From NCBI GenBank assembly GCA_000507305.1, contig DF239242.1, forward strand, positions 206,431-270,430: a DNA stretch of 64,000 bases. Direction: 5' to 3'. The notes beneath the pieces were generated by a model. The model saw only the letters and a list, made by a program, of their open reading frames with translations. It made no database searches and was not told where the DNA came from. The position numbers and the translations under genes were made by a program. Each line of letters starts with the position of its first letter. Position 1 is the stretch's first letter. Source of the stretch: Breviolum minutum Mf 1.05b.01. Taxonomy: Eukaryota; Sar; Dinophyceae; Suessiales; Symbiodiniaceae. This document shows positions 23,502 through 33,146 of the stretch, piece after piece.

Positions 23502-23629
23502 TCAACTTCCAGTGGGTGGAACGGCGCCATCAGCGCAGTCCCAACCACATCCGTCCTGAACCACGCCGTTTTTGGAGTTGGCTGCAAGGTTGCGAATGGG
23601 GTAGTAATCCGGCGACGTAAAGTATTCCC
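23502..23629 (-). CDS. V-PPase-like exon (EYYTS block)
   Basis: From a GATGACAG acceptor the frame reads GEYFTSPDYYPIRNLAANSK, then NGVVQDGCGWDCADG. It aligns with the V-PPase segment [22 protein letters not shown], keeping E-Y-[YF]-T-S-x-x-Y-x-P. The frame stops at 23502; the true exon may end earlier at a GA donor after VVQ. Strong purine-first codon bias. Confidence 0.6.
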
Positions 23630-24207
23630 CTGTCATCACGCAGAACCTTCGGTTTCAACCCCGGCAGGAAAATCTCGAGGCTCCGATTTAAGCTTGAACT
23701 GCAGATTTCTGTCACTTTGATGAGCCTTTTGGTGGCTTAAGTAAATATGAATATGAAAAAACATACAGAAAGAATACATCATACTACGGTCCAAGTGTAG
23801 AAATCTATGTCACGTCCAGGGTTCAAGTCTAGACAATGCGTCAACTGACTTGACATAGCTACAAATCTAGATTCACTTCAAATACATGTAATTAACCAAC
23901 CAAACTGATATCTGCCCGATCTACCCAAATCGAACCAAATCTCAAGTACTAGGTATTCTTTGGGATCATTTTGGGGTCATGTAACTCATGCAGTTGGCAG
24001 TAGGTATATAGGTACATCAACCATCATCAACCCAGTCTGTGGATGTTATTGGTTGATGGACAAACTTCCTGCAGCAGTTGTTGTAAATTGATGGAAATTA
24101 AAACATACATGGATGTATAATGATATATAGAAATACGGCATATATAGTAAATGCCCCTTGACCAGTCCTTTAACCATCCAACCATGCCAATTGTCCATCA
24201 AAAGCAG

Positions 24208-24348
24208 CTGCTTACAGTAAATGTCAACTGGAGCATCCAAGAAGCTCTGGCAGCAATTGCCCAGCCATTGAGATTAGGACCTAAAAATGTTCAGTGGCTC
24301 TGGTTGGGAGGAAATGGTGTTAGGAGAATCTATGCTGCTGTTAAGGAG
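24208..24348 (+). CDS. Plus-strand exon nested in the V-PPase-like gene
   Basis: A 47-codon exon from AAAAGCAG (or TTACAG, ten bases later) to AAGGAG|GTGAGT, a near-ideal donor. Frame: LLTVNVNWSIQEALAAIAQP, LRLGPKNVQWLWLGGNGVRR, IYAAVKE. The minus strand is interrupted, so plus is secure. Family not recognised. It lies in an intron of the minus-strand V-PPase-like gene. Confidence 0.65.
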
Positions 24349-24563
24349 GTGAGTAGGTCACATGTCCTATAGATATATATATATATAGTAAATGTGTAAC
24401 ATGTATGGAATTATGTATATAGTATCCGTCTTTGTTCATCGATTGAACTGGTCCAGTATGGCATGGACCACACCTGCAGCATATGGTCCATTAGGTCCTT
24501 GTCTACGCCGATGCTTTTGGGCACACCTTTCAACTATCCAGCTATGAACAACTCAGAACTCAC

Positions 24564-24733
24564 CCTGAAAGCCGCAAGCAGCAGTTTCCCCAAATTTTTT
24601 TGGGTATCCAAAATGCATACATACTTCATCTTAACCAAATGATTTTTTCCAGTGACCAAATGATTTTGCATCATAACCAGCGTTTCACGACCAAATCCCA
24701 GGTACGAAATGCCAAAACATCGTGAAGGTGATA
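24564..24733 (-). CDS. Internal exon, possible part of the V-PPase-like gene
   Basis: From CATGGCAG to TTCAGG|GTGAGT: frame includes ISYLGFGRETLVMMQNHLVT and KYVCILDTQKNLGKLLLAAF. Signals and codon bias are good. It sits between V-PPase-like exons but I cannot align it confidently. Confidence 0.55.
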
Positions 24734-24958
24734 CTGCCATGGACCCACTCCAAATAACTCACTGCCACCCTTAGATGTGGACCATCTGAAGGATATGACA
24801 GTGGAGAATCCGACAAAAATGCAGGTTTTGAGATGTTTTTTTTTTTAACACAGCTTGAAGAGTTCATACCATGTTCATTTCAGAATCATGTTTGGTTCCA
24901 GGACTCATTGCAAGATCCTAAAAAAACTGTTTCCGCCAAAGCCTGACTCTCTCTGCAG

Positions 24959-25042
24959 CAAGCGTCTGAACAAATTGAACGAAAAAGATGACGGCCAACC
25001 TCAATTCACCAGGAGTCAAACTCAACCAGTTTTTGTTGACAG
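24959..25042 (+). CDS. Plus-strand exon, unknown
   Basis: Acceptor CTCTCTCTGCAG and donor GACAG|GTCAAA bound SKRLNKLNEKDDGQPQFTRS, then QTQPVFVD. Hydrophilic. It could belong with the plus exon at 24208-24348, but phases do not join directly. Confidence 0.45.
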
Positions 25043-25687
25043 GTCAAACGTCATCACAAGTGGCTGATTCACTGATTCAAAGGCCTACTGAAAGGCTTTC
25101 TGGTCTGCAATCATGGCGCAAGCTCAAACGCAAGGACCAACGAAGGGCTCTAGCACTATAACCTCACTTCAGTGGACAAATGTGACAGGGTCAAAATACC
25201 CAAACTTTGAAATGTTTCCCTTCAGGTGATCAGTGATAGTTGTTAAACAAAACGCATCTTGAAAATCTTTCCTTCTTGTTGTGTTGTTTAGAATGTATAC
25301 CTGACACAACCTGCAATTTCAAGGTATAGCTTTGTCATGTCGGTGAAGGAGTCGCTCAGAAGAAGTTAGCTTGTAAACAAAGAAGTTATATAGAGCACAA
25401 CCCCAGTCAACTACTAGTTGGGTAAATCTAAGTTGCTTATGACTCTACTAATTATACCCCGTACTTCCAACCAACAGGACAACATTGTATGGAAAACCCT
25501 CTAATGGATGGCAAGGGTCGTTCTGTGCAGTGAATCTTGCAGGCAGCCAAAGAGCATCCTTGGTTGTGCTCCATGAACGGCTTCAACACACACGCCAAGC
25601 CAGGGAGCAAACGTAATTACAACCTAAACATATATGTGCAACACCGCTATCTATGACTTGTCTATTTCCTTCTTTTTGTCACTTGGT

Positions 25688-25915
25688 TTAATATGAATGA
25701 ATACTAACTAGGCTAAAAATACAGCATTTCCATGTATTGAATCTATACTTCATTTGGAGTCTGATGCCATCCTTTAAAAGCTGACGATTTTCAACCATGG
25801 TGCCGATGTTTCCACTGGCAACAATCCAAAAGGGCAGACCCGTCAAAAAGTGTGGCACAGCTGAAGTCTTCGCACCGATGATGGCACTGGTGCTCAAAAT
25901 CAAGACCATGGATTC
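25688..25915 (-). CDS. V-PPase-like exon after the DNVGD block
   Basis: After a GTCAAG acceptor the frame reads ESMVLILSTSAIIGAKTSAV, then PHFLTGLPFWIVASGNIGTM and a charged segment. Phase 0 here joins the phase-0 end of the exon at 26068-26218, so the two are consecutive. Hydrophobicity fits the membrane helix that follows the second catalytic block. A GTATAG donor near 25700 may end it before the stop at 25688. Confidence 0.6.
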   Translation of the reverse strand, partial: ESMVLILSTSAIIGAKTSAVPHFLTGLPFWIVASGNIGTMVENRQLLKDGIRLQMKYRFNTWKCCIFSLVSIHSY

Positions 25916-26067
25916 CTTGACTTTTTGAGGGTTTTCAGGTATAGAACGTTGCAAGAGAATCGGCTTGTGTTCTTGTTGTTTTTTTGTTCGTCTCCATAGG
26001 AGTCAAGAACTCTTAACAAAAACTGCATATAAAAGTTCAGCTTTGCCTCTTGGAAAAGATCTTACAC

Positions 26068-26218
26068 TTTCATTTTGAGGTCCAAGTTCCTCAACTCTAT
26101 CCTTGCATATAAAAGGATCATGGAGGTCAACCATTCAGTGCTCCAAGCAGCGAAGAGATCCACACAGGTGCCCGTCAAATCACAAATGACCTCCCCGACT
26201 TCATCCAAGAANCAAATC
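26068..26218 (-). CDS. V-PPase-like exon (DNVGDNVGD block, altered)
   Basis: From AAGTCCAG to ATGAAA|GTGTAA. The frame (one codon holds the unknown base 26212) reads FLDEVGEVICDLTGTCVDLF and then AAWSTEWLTSMILLYARIEL. It aligns with [24 protein letters not shown]: D-x-V-G-x-V-x-x-D-x-x-G-x-x-x-D-L-F is kept, while two of the metal-binding acidic positions are changed (DNVGDNVGD to DEVGEVICD). Known chemistry: these aspartates hold Mg-PPi. Best single piece of evidence for the family. Confidence 0.65.
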
Positions 26219-26485
26219 CTGGACTTTTGAAGGACAACATACATCCATGACATGTTTGCAGAACCATGATTCTTCCTCCTGTGATGAATAGAAAATACGT
26301 ATATGTATATACATATATAAATATCATATGATATATATATATATATATTATGTATATCTACATTTCATTTTTGCATAACTATGAATTTGTGCGCTTGCAG
26401 TGGCATTTTCTACCTTCGTTCTTGGCAACGTTTCAAACCTCCAAGTAAAAACACGCAGCAATCAAAATCAGAAAAACAAAAATCC

Positions 26486-26590
26486 AACAGCATACCCATA
26501 CCATCCATGTATGGTCTATTTACCTACATTTACCATAAAAATCAACCAAATGTAGCTAAATATACCAGTCCCATGGATGGTATGAGATAA
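26486..26590. mobile_element. Inverted-repeat element, family D, second copy
   Basis: CCATCCATGTATGGTCTATT, ACCTACATTT and AAAAATCAACCAAATGTAGC, then ATTTA..TACCA..CCATGGATGG form imperfect inverted arms. The motif TATTTACCTACATTTGGTTG is shared with 13657-13842. Confidence 0.55.
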
Positions 26591-26687
26591 AATGGATGAA
26601 TTAGACATGGGACTGAGCACATATCGTGCATCTCTTCTTCCAACATACGTAGTTGATCCAAGGCTTCTTCTTCATCATCTTCCAAAC
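26590..26687 (-). CDS. Acidic exon, possible insertion in the V-PPase-like gene
   Basis: After TTCGGTTCCAG the frame reads GLEDDEEEALDQLRMLEEEM and then HDM. The acceptor phase would accept the leftover base of the exon at 27787-27870, giving VPGLEDD where the family has NIPEDDP. A GTATGT donor lies inside (after DQLR). The end is approximate. Confidence 0.48.
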
Positions 26688-26741
26688 CTGGAACCGAAAC
26701 ACCACGACTTGGATGTGTTTCCGTTGGAAAAACTACCCTCC

Positions 26742-26845
26742 CTGAAACTAACATAGCTCCCGAAAATAGGCCATCCCAAAAGGAAACTAGTATTCCGACC
26801 ATCAGTTTTCAGGGGCAAGCTGTCAGTTTCAGGGAGGGTAATGGT
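26742..26845. mobile_element. Inverted-repeat element, family A (MITE-like)
   Basis: TACCCTCCCTGAAACTAACAT on the left and GTCAGTTTCAGGGAGGGTA on the right are inverted copies flanking a core with GGCCATCCCAAAAGGAAACTAG. Other copies: 31705-31775 (one arm), 38913-39022, 51671-51786, 61733-61832. Ends and sizes suggest TA target-site duplication, as in Tc1/mariner-type MITEs (inference). Confidence 0.7.
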
Positions 26846-26885
26846 AAATCCCAAATCAAGGGTGCTTAGTGCTTGGCTAGTTTGA

Positions 26886-27051
26886 TCATGAATAAGACCC
26901 CAACAAAAATCTGCCCACTTGAGTCACGTCACCTTTCTGCACTCGTTCTTTGCGTGTGCGATTGATAGACTCCTGTAGCCGTAGCCAATTTCGTGGCAAA
27001 ACAAAGGAAGACATAGATGTGAGAAAGTCCTGCTCCCCGCGAAGTATCTCT
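26886..27051 (-). CDS. Terminal exon, unknown protein
   Basis: After an ATTAGATAG acceptor the frame reads EILRGEQDFLTSMSSFVLPR, then a charged helix, ending GRFLLGSYS-stop. It joins in phase to the exon at 27209-27370 across a 157-nt GT-AG intron (shared Gly codon), so the pair is a well-supported 3' end of a gene. It sits between V-PPase-like exons and does not align with that family. Confidence 0.65.
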
Positions 27052-27208
27052 CTATCTAATAATTGAGAATTCTGAATTCTAAACAGGGATGCATTGTGAC
27101 ATATAAATGGACCCATGTGGATATACACCTTACATTGATGTGACGTGATAGCTGATTGAGCTGAGTATACATAACATTTCAAAAGATAATATGACTGTAA
27201 GAACTTAC

Positions 27209-27370
27209 CCAATACAAACACCACCATAACTAAAGTCTGCAGCTTCTGCCCATCTCAGCTCTGACAAACGCGCCATTGATAGCATCCACACCAACCTGTT
27301 TTCGTGCAACACCATGTTGTCAAGGCGCCATGCGTTGTTGTAGTTCAAAGACACGCCGTTCTTCGTCCAC
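27209..27370 (-). CDS. Penultimate exon, unknown protein
   Basis: From TTGGATGCAG to ATTGG|GTAAGT. Frame: WTKNGVSLNYNNAWRLDNMV, then LVWMLSMARLSELRWAEAAD, FSYGGVCI. Joins in phase to 26886-27051. A second minus frame has purine-rich codons too (VGVDAINGAFVRAEMG), but only this frame reaches the donor open. Confidence 0.6.
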
Positions 27371-27786
27371 CTGCATCCAATTTCGCCCACCACAAACATC
27401 AAAAATAGTGTGGTATCAAAGAAGTGTGGGACATAATGATGCTGATGGGTATACTGAGCATTATGATGTTCTACGTGTGTCATTTCTGCAACAAAAAATC
27501 TGTCTGTGGACATCTTTTGGTTTTGACTCATTCCAAAAATAACGTTGCTGTTTTAGCTGCAACAAGCATAGCTCAACCAGTAATATTCTACCTAAAACAT
27601 GTGAGTAAAATCCTGACTGGTAGCTGTTGCTGGATAAGATGGAACTATTGCACCAAGTATAGATTTCAGTAAACAAATAAAATATGATATATAAGGATAT
27701 ATCTCTCCAATTCTCTATATAAAATGTGTATAGATATGTATTTTTCCACCCCATCCTCTTCCCTGCATTTTCATAAATTCACCGAC

Positions 27787-27870
27787 CTGGAACAAAGCAT
27801 CCAGGAAACCCAGCCCCCGGAACAACCCTCTCCACCTTGGATTCGCTCATCTCACCCACCAAATCACCAC
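27787..27870 (-). CDS. V-PPase-like exon (GADLVGK block)
   Basis: After TTTTTCAG the frame reads GDLVGEMSESKVERVVPGAG, FPGCFVP. Joining it to 28085-28210 gives ELG-GDLVGE, matching ADVG-ADLVGKVE with the same phase. The catalytic Lys of GADLVGK is Glu here. Donor CCAG|GTCGGT. Confidence 0.58.
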
Positions 27871-28084
27871 CTGAAAAAGGCCGCCGAATACATGATGTAA
27901 TTTTGATTAAATAAAACTGATTGAAACAGGTGAATTGTACACATTGTCATTGTATACACTTAAATCAACTGTTTCAATCAAGTGTTTCCTTTCCATGCTA
28001 TTTTTTTGCAAATCATTATGCTATTTTTTGTTGCAAATGAAAAAACAAGAATCTCAAGTGTTTCCTTTCCCATGTCCAAGGGGC

Positions 28085-28210
28085 CTAGCTCGGCTCCTTT
28101 GGAAAAAATACCACCGCCCACCCGTAGGTAGAAGGACACCAAACATGCGCCACTACCGAAGCCCGATAACAAGGAGGTATCCAGGGACCAGAACCACATA
28201 GCAGCCATGC
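28085..28210 (-). CDS. V-PPase-like exon ([14 protein letters not shown] block)
   Basis: From CATGTCAG: MAAMWFWSLDTSLLSGFGSG, ACLVSFYLRVGGGIFSKGAE, LG. It aligns with [36 protein letters not shown], a hallmark of membrane pyrophosphatases. No GT donor exists nearby; the phase-correct join to the next exon uses CTAG|GCCCCT, a GC donor. Asp of AADVG is Glu. Confidence 0.68.
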   Translation of the reverse strand, partial: AWLLCGSGPWIPPCYRASVVAHVWCPSTYGWAVVFFPKEPS

Positions 28211-29013
28211 CTGACATGGCAGCCAGTCCATGGTGAGGGGCCCAAGATACAGGAGATCCAAAAAGTTGATTGTTGAATTGGTATGAAGCATGTAGGTAAT
28301 ACAATCCATGGTCGAATGATGGACTATCCCAATCGATGTATGATGTTGAAATTTGTGTTCCTCTCGTAAACGGTTGAATTCCACATCCTATCATATTCCA
28401 ACCCCTCCACTCTGTACAACTATGTTATGATTGAAAGATGTTAAACCATTTTTGGTAAGGCTGGGTATATATACATCTTCCTAGCTATACACGTTGCTCT
28501 TGTACGGAGGTCTCAGCGGCCCTCACTCCCCCCCCCACCACTCTGGCATTTCATTCCGCCTCCAAGTGCCAAGGATGTGGATAACAAGCCTGAAGCGACA
28601 AACAACAAACAGCGACCTTCCACCTACCAGTCATCCTGAAAAGGAAAAGGAAACGATCTTCCAAACCTTGAACTGCTGGTAGTTTTTGTGGGTAAACACT
28701 GCAGAAACCTCTGGATGTTTTGTGTTAACAGTGTCAACCATTGAGCCAACCAATAGAAAACACATACGGGTGATGTTTGACGGTTTTCAACGAGTACTCG
28801 CCCAACGACTTAATAAACACATCACCATTTTGCTTCAGTTCTCTCTCCTCCTCAAAACTACTTATAGTCCCCTCCCAATCAAAAAGAAACAATGCATTCA
28901 TGCATTTCACATTACAGTATACAGTATACAGTATAAAAAATATAAATTTTCAAGAAAACTTAAGGACGAAATATGTTTGAAAGAAAAAAAATCCGCATCT
29001 TTCCACCAGTCAC

Positions 29014-29127
29014 CAGTTTCCAGCGATTTTTCCTGGCCTCCAATAGCTCCAGTATACATCCCCAACTGCACCGCGCGTTTGAGGTTCTCTCCCATCACGG
29101 TGGCTAAACGACAGGTGCCTTGAACAC
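29014..29127 (-). CDS. V-PPase-like exon (RSGAVMG block)
   Basis: From GAGCAG to ACTG|GTGACT: VQGTCRLATVMGENLKRAVQ, LGMYTGAIGGQEKSLET. K/R-A-x6-[ST]-G-A-[VI]-x-G fits the helix KAFIVAFRSGAVMG that precedes the RVGGG block. Purine-first codons in 27 of 39. First exon of the family that I can place; the N-terminus was not found. Confidence 0.55.
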
Positions 29128-29192
29128 CTGCTCTTACACCCAACCAAGCAGAGATCAAATTCAAGAAAGCCTCGGTTTTCCATGGAGATTAG

Positions 29193-29269
29193 TATGGTAT
29201 CTGAAGAACTCGGAAGTTTCCGATGTTTTTTTGTTGCTCCGGTGAAAGGCGGGGATAACGCATTGAAAG
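29193..29269 (+). CDS. Possible plus-strand exon
   Basis: From GAGATTAG to TTGAAAG|GTCTGT: MVSEELGSFRCFFVAPVKGG, DNALK. Strand chosen on codon bias. An inverted pair (AAACTAACATGTTCC and GATATGTTAGTTTTGG, 29309-29375) lies just downstream. Confidence 0.35.
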
Positions 29270-29439
29270 GTCTGTACCACACAACCACCAAGACGATACA
29301 CACCTCAAAACTAACATGTTCCCCCTGCAAAGGGACCATTTCAACCATCAAATTTCGGCGATATGTTAGTTTTGGGGTAGTACAGAACGTGCTTTGGTGA
29401 CAAATGTGTGTGGTGCTATCCCCGTTAAACTCAACTATT

Positions 29440-31370
29440 TTGGCAACACTTTGACAAATGCTGACATTTATTATGACATTCTCCGCTGCTTTTGACCACT
29501 TAGGGTTCCAAAAAAAAACGCCACCAACTCTGCCAAGTGACCCCTGCTCCGAAGCAAGTCAGAGTACCCCAACCAGAAGTCACATAAACATATCCACCCG
29601 CCGATACCAAGAAAAGAATGATCACCGGAAAGGTTCGCGACCTGGATACCAATCGGCCAAGTCATTGGGGATAATTATTCTCATGCTCAACTTTTTGTTT
29701 GAACTTAGTAAATCTGACTCTTTTAAAGTTTAAAGCCAATGGGACATGTCATGAATTCTCGTTGCAACCATCCTTTTCCAAAATATGTTGAGACTGTGAC
29801 TTCTCACTAGCTTGGTATCTTCATCCTACAAACCGTCGACTTCCTCAAGCCCTGGATACCAATTTCGAAAGCATGAGGGATGGAAACATGGCAAAATGCT
29901 TGCAGGCGGCATGTAGGTTTGAACACCTTCGGCAATGAGCATGTTGATGTCCACCTCATGAGTCTTGTTTGAACGCAGCCGTTGTCGCTCATCAACCCTG
30001 GTAGATTACAAGCAACTCTGTGCCATGCAATGGAAGGTGAATGACACATCTTTCGCGCAAAAAGAATAGAATATAGGAAGCAACAAGGCTTTGCCACGTA
30101 CCTATACACATCAGTGTACCTCCCCACCTCTCCCATTATAGAGCATCAGTAATCATCTTGCATCTCATACAAAGTCATACTTCCTTTGCAAGAACTTCAC
30201 ATCGATGTCAATTTGTATGCATTACTTAGTTCCAAGATCTTCCATGGAGCATCAATCATCCACCATGACCACTCCCTTGCTTCAGGAGACTGCTCTACTG
30301 GTGCCCTGTGTCTCTAAGAGCATGGAGTTGGCAAAGAAGCTGACCTGAGTTCTGTGTGTGCATTGTACATTCTATTGTACCGTACTGCCTGGTTATAGTT
30401 CACTCACCACCCATCTGGGACATTGAGATTTGTCAAAGGAAATTGATTAGTAGCCGAAGTCCTCAAAGGACATCACCAAGCATGGAGTAGCTTGGGAGTT
30501 AAACCTTCAACATAAGATGGGGGTTTCCCCTGTCTAAGTTACTATGGGATCCTTGTAATGGTGTGTTAACACAACTCGGTAATATAACTTCACAAATACC
30601 CTAAATATACCTATATAAATCATATCCACATCCTACAGATGCCGGTCTCATCAACGATCCTGAGCTGAGAGATTTAATATATGGATTCCCCTTCATTTTT
30701 ACATTGATTCAAGAAAATTTGGAAGTCAAAATAAAACAAAGACCATCCAAATATACAACTATATCTCAGACTCATGTATAATTGAAACTTCACCAATGGA
30801 AACGGAAACCCACATTTTTGAGGCTTCCAGGTATTCCCCAGGGATTCTACCATTTCAAATTCTATTTTTTGTTGGAAAAAAACATGTAAAAATTGGGCTA
30901 CTTAGATTTCAGGATCATCTCACAAGGCCATCCTCCAAGTGCATGACAAGTGTCAGTGAATAGACCCAAAGCTGCTGCGGCCGCGGAGTAGAACAAAGCA
31001 ACTTGCGGCAAGTGATATCCTCGAGTTGGTGAAGGGCGACCAGCAGCGTGATGAGTTTAATATCTGCATCCTAAGAAACTCAACAAAAAAAAAAAACGAT
31101 ATGTAAGTTTACAACGACTATGTACTGTAAGGTGGGGGGGTGAGATGTTTGGAGATCAACACCTTATCATTTTCACAGATTTGAGTGATCAATGATATAT
31201 CAACCATCTCACTGGGGTCTTGAAAGACTTCTGAAAAATTAACGGCAGGACAATCATACAAGAATGAGATGGATGTGAATGGATGTGATAGGTTTGAAGT
31301 GAATCCTATAGTAATGGGTAATGCCATCATATCCGCGTTTTAAGTCAGCAACCCAAGCCTGTCCACTTTG
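29440..31370. other. No supported gene
   Basis: Several short open frames on both strands (for example minus 29807-30136) but none with convincing splice signals and codon bias. Non-coding by my reading. Confidence 0.4.
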
Positions 31371-31375
31371 CCGAC

Positions 31376-31537
31376 CTTCGATGGCTGGGAAGATTGTGAT
31401 CCAAGTTGCGAAAAGGTTCGTTGATTTCTCGGGTGTTGGCTAAGGCAGGTTGTTCTGCCGGTCCATATGGCGGGCTTTGTTGCCGCACAAAGGAGATTTC
31501 CTGGCGGCGGGGTTTGGGGCCTTTTGGTAGCTTCACA
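31376..31537 (-). CDS. Possible Pro-rich exon
   Basis: From GTCAATAG to CGAAG|GTCGGC: VKLPKGPKPRRQEISFVRQQ, SPPYGPAEQPALANTREINE and on. Plausible disordered segment. An overlapping plus frame (MAGKIVIQVAKRFVDFSGVG) has stronger purine bias but is very short. Confidence 0.35.
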
Positions 31538-31704
31538 CTATTGACTGTACAAAGGTATCTTTATGGGTGATGTTGATGCCACCCTCACCTGGAAATCCAT
31601 TTATAGTGACATTGAACTATACAACAAATACATACAAATACACTGACCTGTGTTCACCCCCCAAAAAACCTTACTTACCCAGTCACTTGGAACATCCTGC
31701 TTTT

Positions 31705-31775
31705 ATATATGTACCCTCCCTGAAACTAACAGTTCGCACCTGAAAATGGGTTTCCTTTTGGGATGGCGCAACCAA
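31705..31775. mobile_element. Family A element, single arm
   Basis: TACCCTCCCTGAAACTAACAG, then CCTGAAAATGGGTTTCCTTT and TGGGATGG, match the left arm and core of family A. The right arm is missing. Confidence 0.55.
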
Positions 31776-32656
31776 CCAACCACCGTCTCCCCGTATCCCC
31801 AGCGTCCTCTGAGATGCGTTCAATACCATCACCTTGAAAGGTCATGATGGCCATGGTGATGGAGCCTCAGGTTTTATCCTTGCATGTTTTTTTCCGGAAG
31901 CCTAAGATGTTCATGAAGAATGAGGGGATATGTTGATACAAAGATCAGTTGAAGATATATAAGTTGATCCCAATAGATTGATATAAATTTGATCCAAAAT
32001 TGTAGTCAAGACTTCAGATTTTAATCGAATTTGCCAACCTGAAAATAGTGATAGAATCAAGGCCAGTTCCCTGCATACATCAACGTTTGTGGATTGACAT
32101 CACTAGAATTGGACCAAATTTGTATCACAAAGTCGTTGGGATAACGGGCAGCCCGCACAAGGAATCCATTGACATGCATTGACATCATGCCTTTACACAA
32201 AAAGGCAGAAATAGAGTTTCCTCGTCAACCACAACCACGGGCATCCCTCAAAGCATCATCCTTTCGAGGTGAGGGCGGTGGTTGGGTCCCTTTTTGTCGC
32301 ACCCAGTTTCGGGGTCTCGGAAAACTCAGTTGAGATTCAACCGGTGAAAATTCCCGTTAAAATGGCAGAAACTTAAGAAACCCACCTATTTCCTGCCTAT
32401 TGAGTCAACAAGGCAACAAGTACATACAAATTCACCAACCAAATCATCTCTTGGGATGATTCAATTGCTCAACCACCTTTTAGCTGATTTACCTTGCTAT
32501 TCAAAAACGTTTGGACTAATCAACACAGGCTCTATGTTGAACCGGGCTGCAAATGGTCACCACCAACCACAGCATCATCATCCATGCTGCAAACCAACTG
32601 AACACACCCTCGACGATCACGATCTTAGTGGATACCAAGGTGCGCACTCCTAGTTG

Positions 32657-32761
32657 TACTGTTGATGGAAGAAATCCTGCACCACCTGGGAAGTATAAAA
32701 CCCTGTAAATAATGGGATTTTTACCATATCAACTGGTGCAGGATTTCTTCCATCAACAGTA
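32657..32761. mobile_element. Inverted-repeat element, family C (near-perfect hairpin)
   Basis: TACTGTTGATGGAAGAAATCCTGCACCA and TGGTGCAGGATTTCTTCCATCAACAGTA are perfect inverted arms around a loop of about 45 nt. Other copies: 60452-60540, 60175-60300 (degenerate), 13965-14075 (degenerate), with single arms near 39150, 54765 and 59760. TA at both ends fits TA insertion. Transcribed, it would form a long stem-loop. Confidence 0.8.
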
Positions 32762-32998
32762 TCACCTGAAAACGGAACCCGGACCGACCTAAATCCACTC
32801 AATTTAATGGTATTTGAAAGATATAAAAAGGCGAAAACAACTTCTTCTTGTAGATTACTGGAGGCAAATGTCATGAAACAACAACAAAAACGTCATGTTT
32901 GTATTATCTCCGGCTTCAAATCATTTCAATTAGCTTACTTTTCATATATCCCTGGAGGAGCTCGGAGTCCACTTCATCCTCCCTGCAAACATCAGTAC

Positions 32999-33146
32999 CT
33001 CCTCCGCATGGCGATCTTGTGCTTCAGCATCTTCCGTATCCATGCGCTTTTAAAGCACGCGGCTTTTAAAGCGTGCTGTGCCTGGTGTTTGGTTGATCTG
33101 CCCCCGGTCAGTGAAGGCATATCCTTCACAAACTGCTCGTTAAGGG
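32999..33146 (-). CDS. Possible exon, basic protein
   Basis: Minus frame ALNEQFVKDMPSLTGGRSTK, HQAQHALKAACFKSAWIRKM, LKHKIAMRRR, ending at AGGAG|GTACTG. Purine-first codons 31 of 49. It lies 3' of the last PFP-like exon on the same strand and could be its tail, but alignment is poor. The DNA includes an inverted pair GCTTTTAAAGC repeated twice. Confidence 0.4.

Larger units (their letters stand above)
14634..29127 (-). other. Divergent membrane H+-pyrophosphatase-like gene (whole locus)
   Basis: Minus-strand exons between these points carry, in the family's N-to-C order, counterparts of membrane pyrophosphatase blocks: the SGAV region (29014-29127), RVGGGIF.K..ELG (28085-28210), GDLVGE (27787-27870), the DNVGDNVGD block as DEVGEVICDLTG (26068-26218), the EYYTS block as EYFTSPDYYP (23502-23629), AGNT..AI (20134-20260), PK region (19541-19634), DAS..GL (16602-16753) and the final GDT.GDP.KDTSGPS block as GGIGDGVEDFQLAIS (14634-14783). 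The enzyme normally couples PPi hydrolysis to proton pumping across vacuolar membranes. Here several metal/PPi-binding Asp and Lys are replaced, so activity is doubtful. Exons of uncertain membership lie between, and plus-strand exons sit inside introns. Confidence 0.6.
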
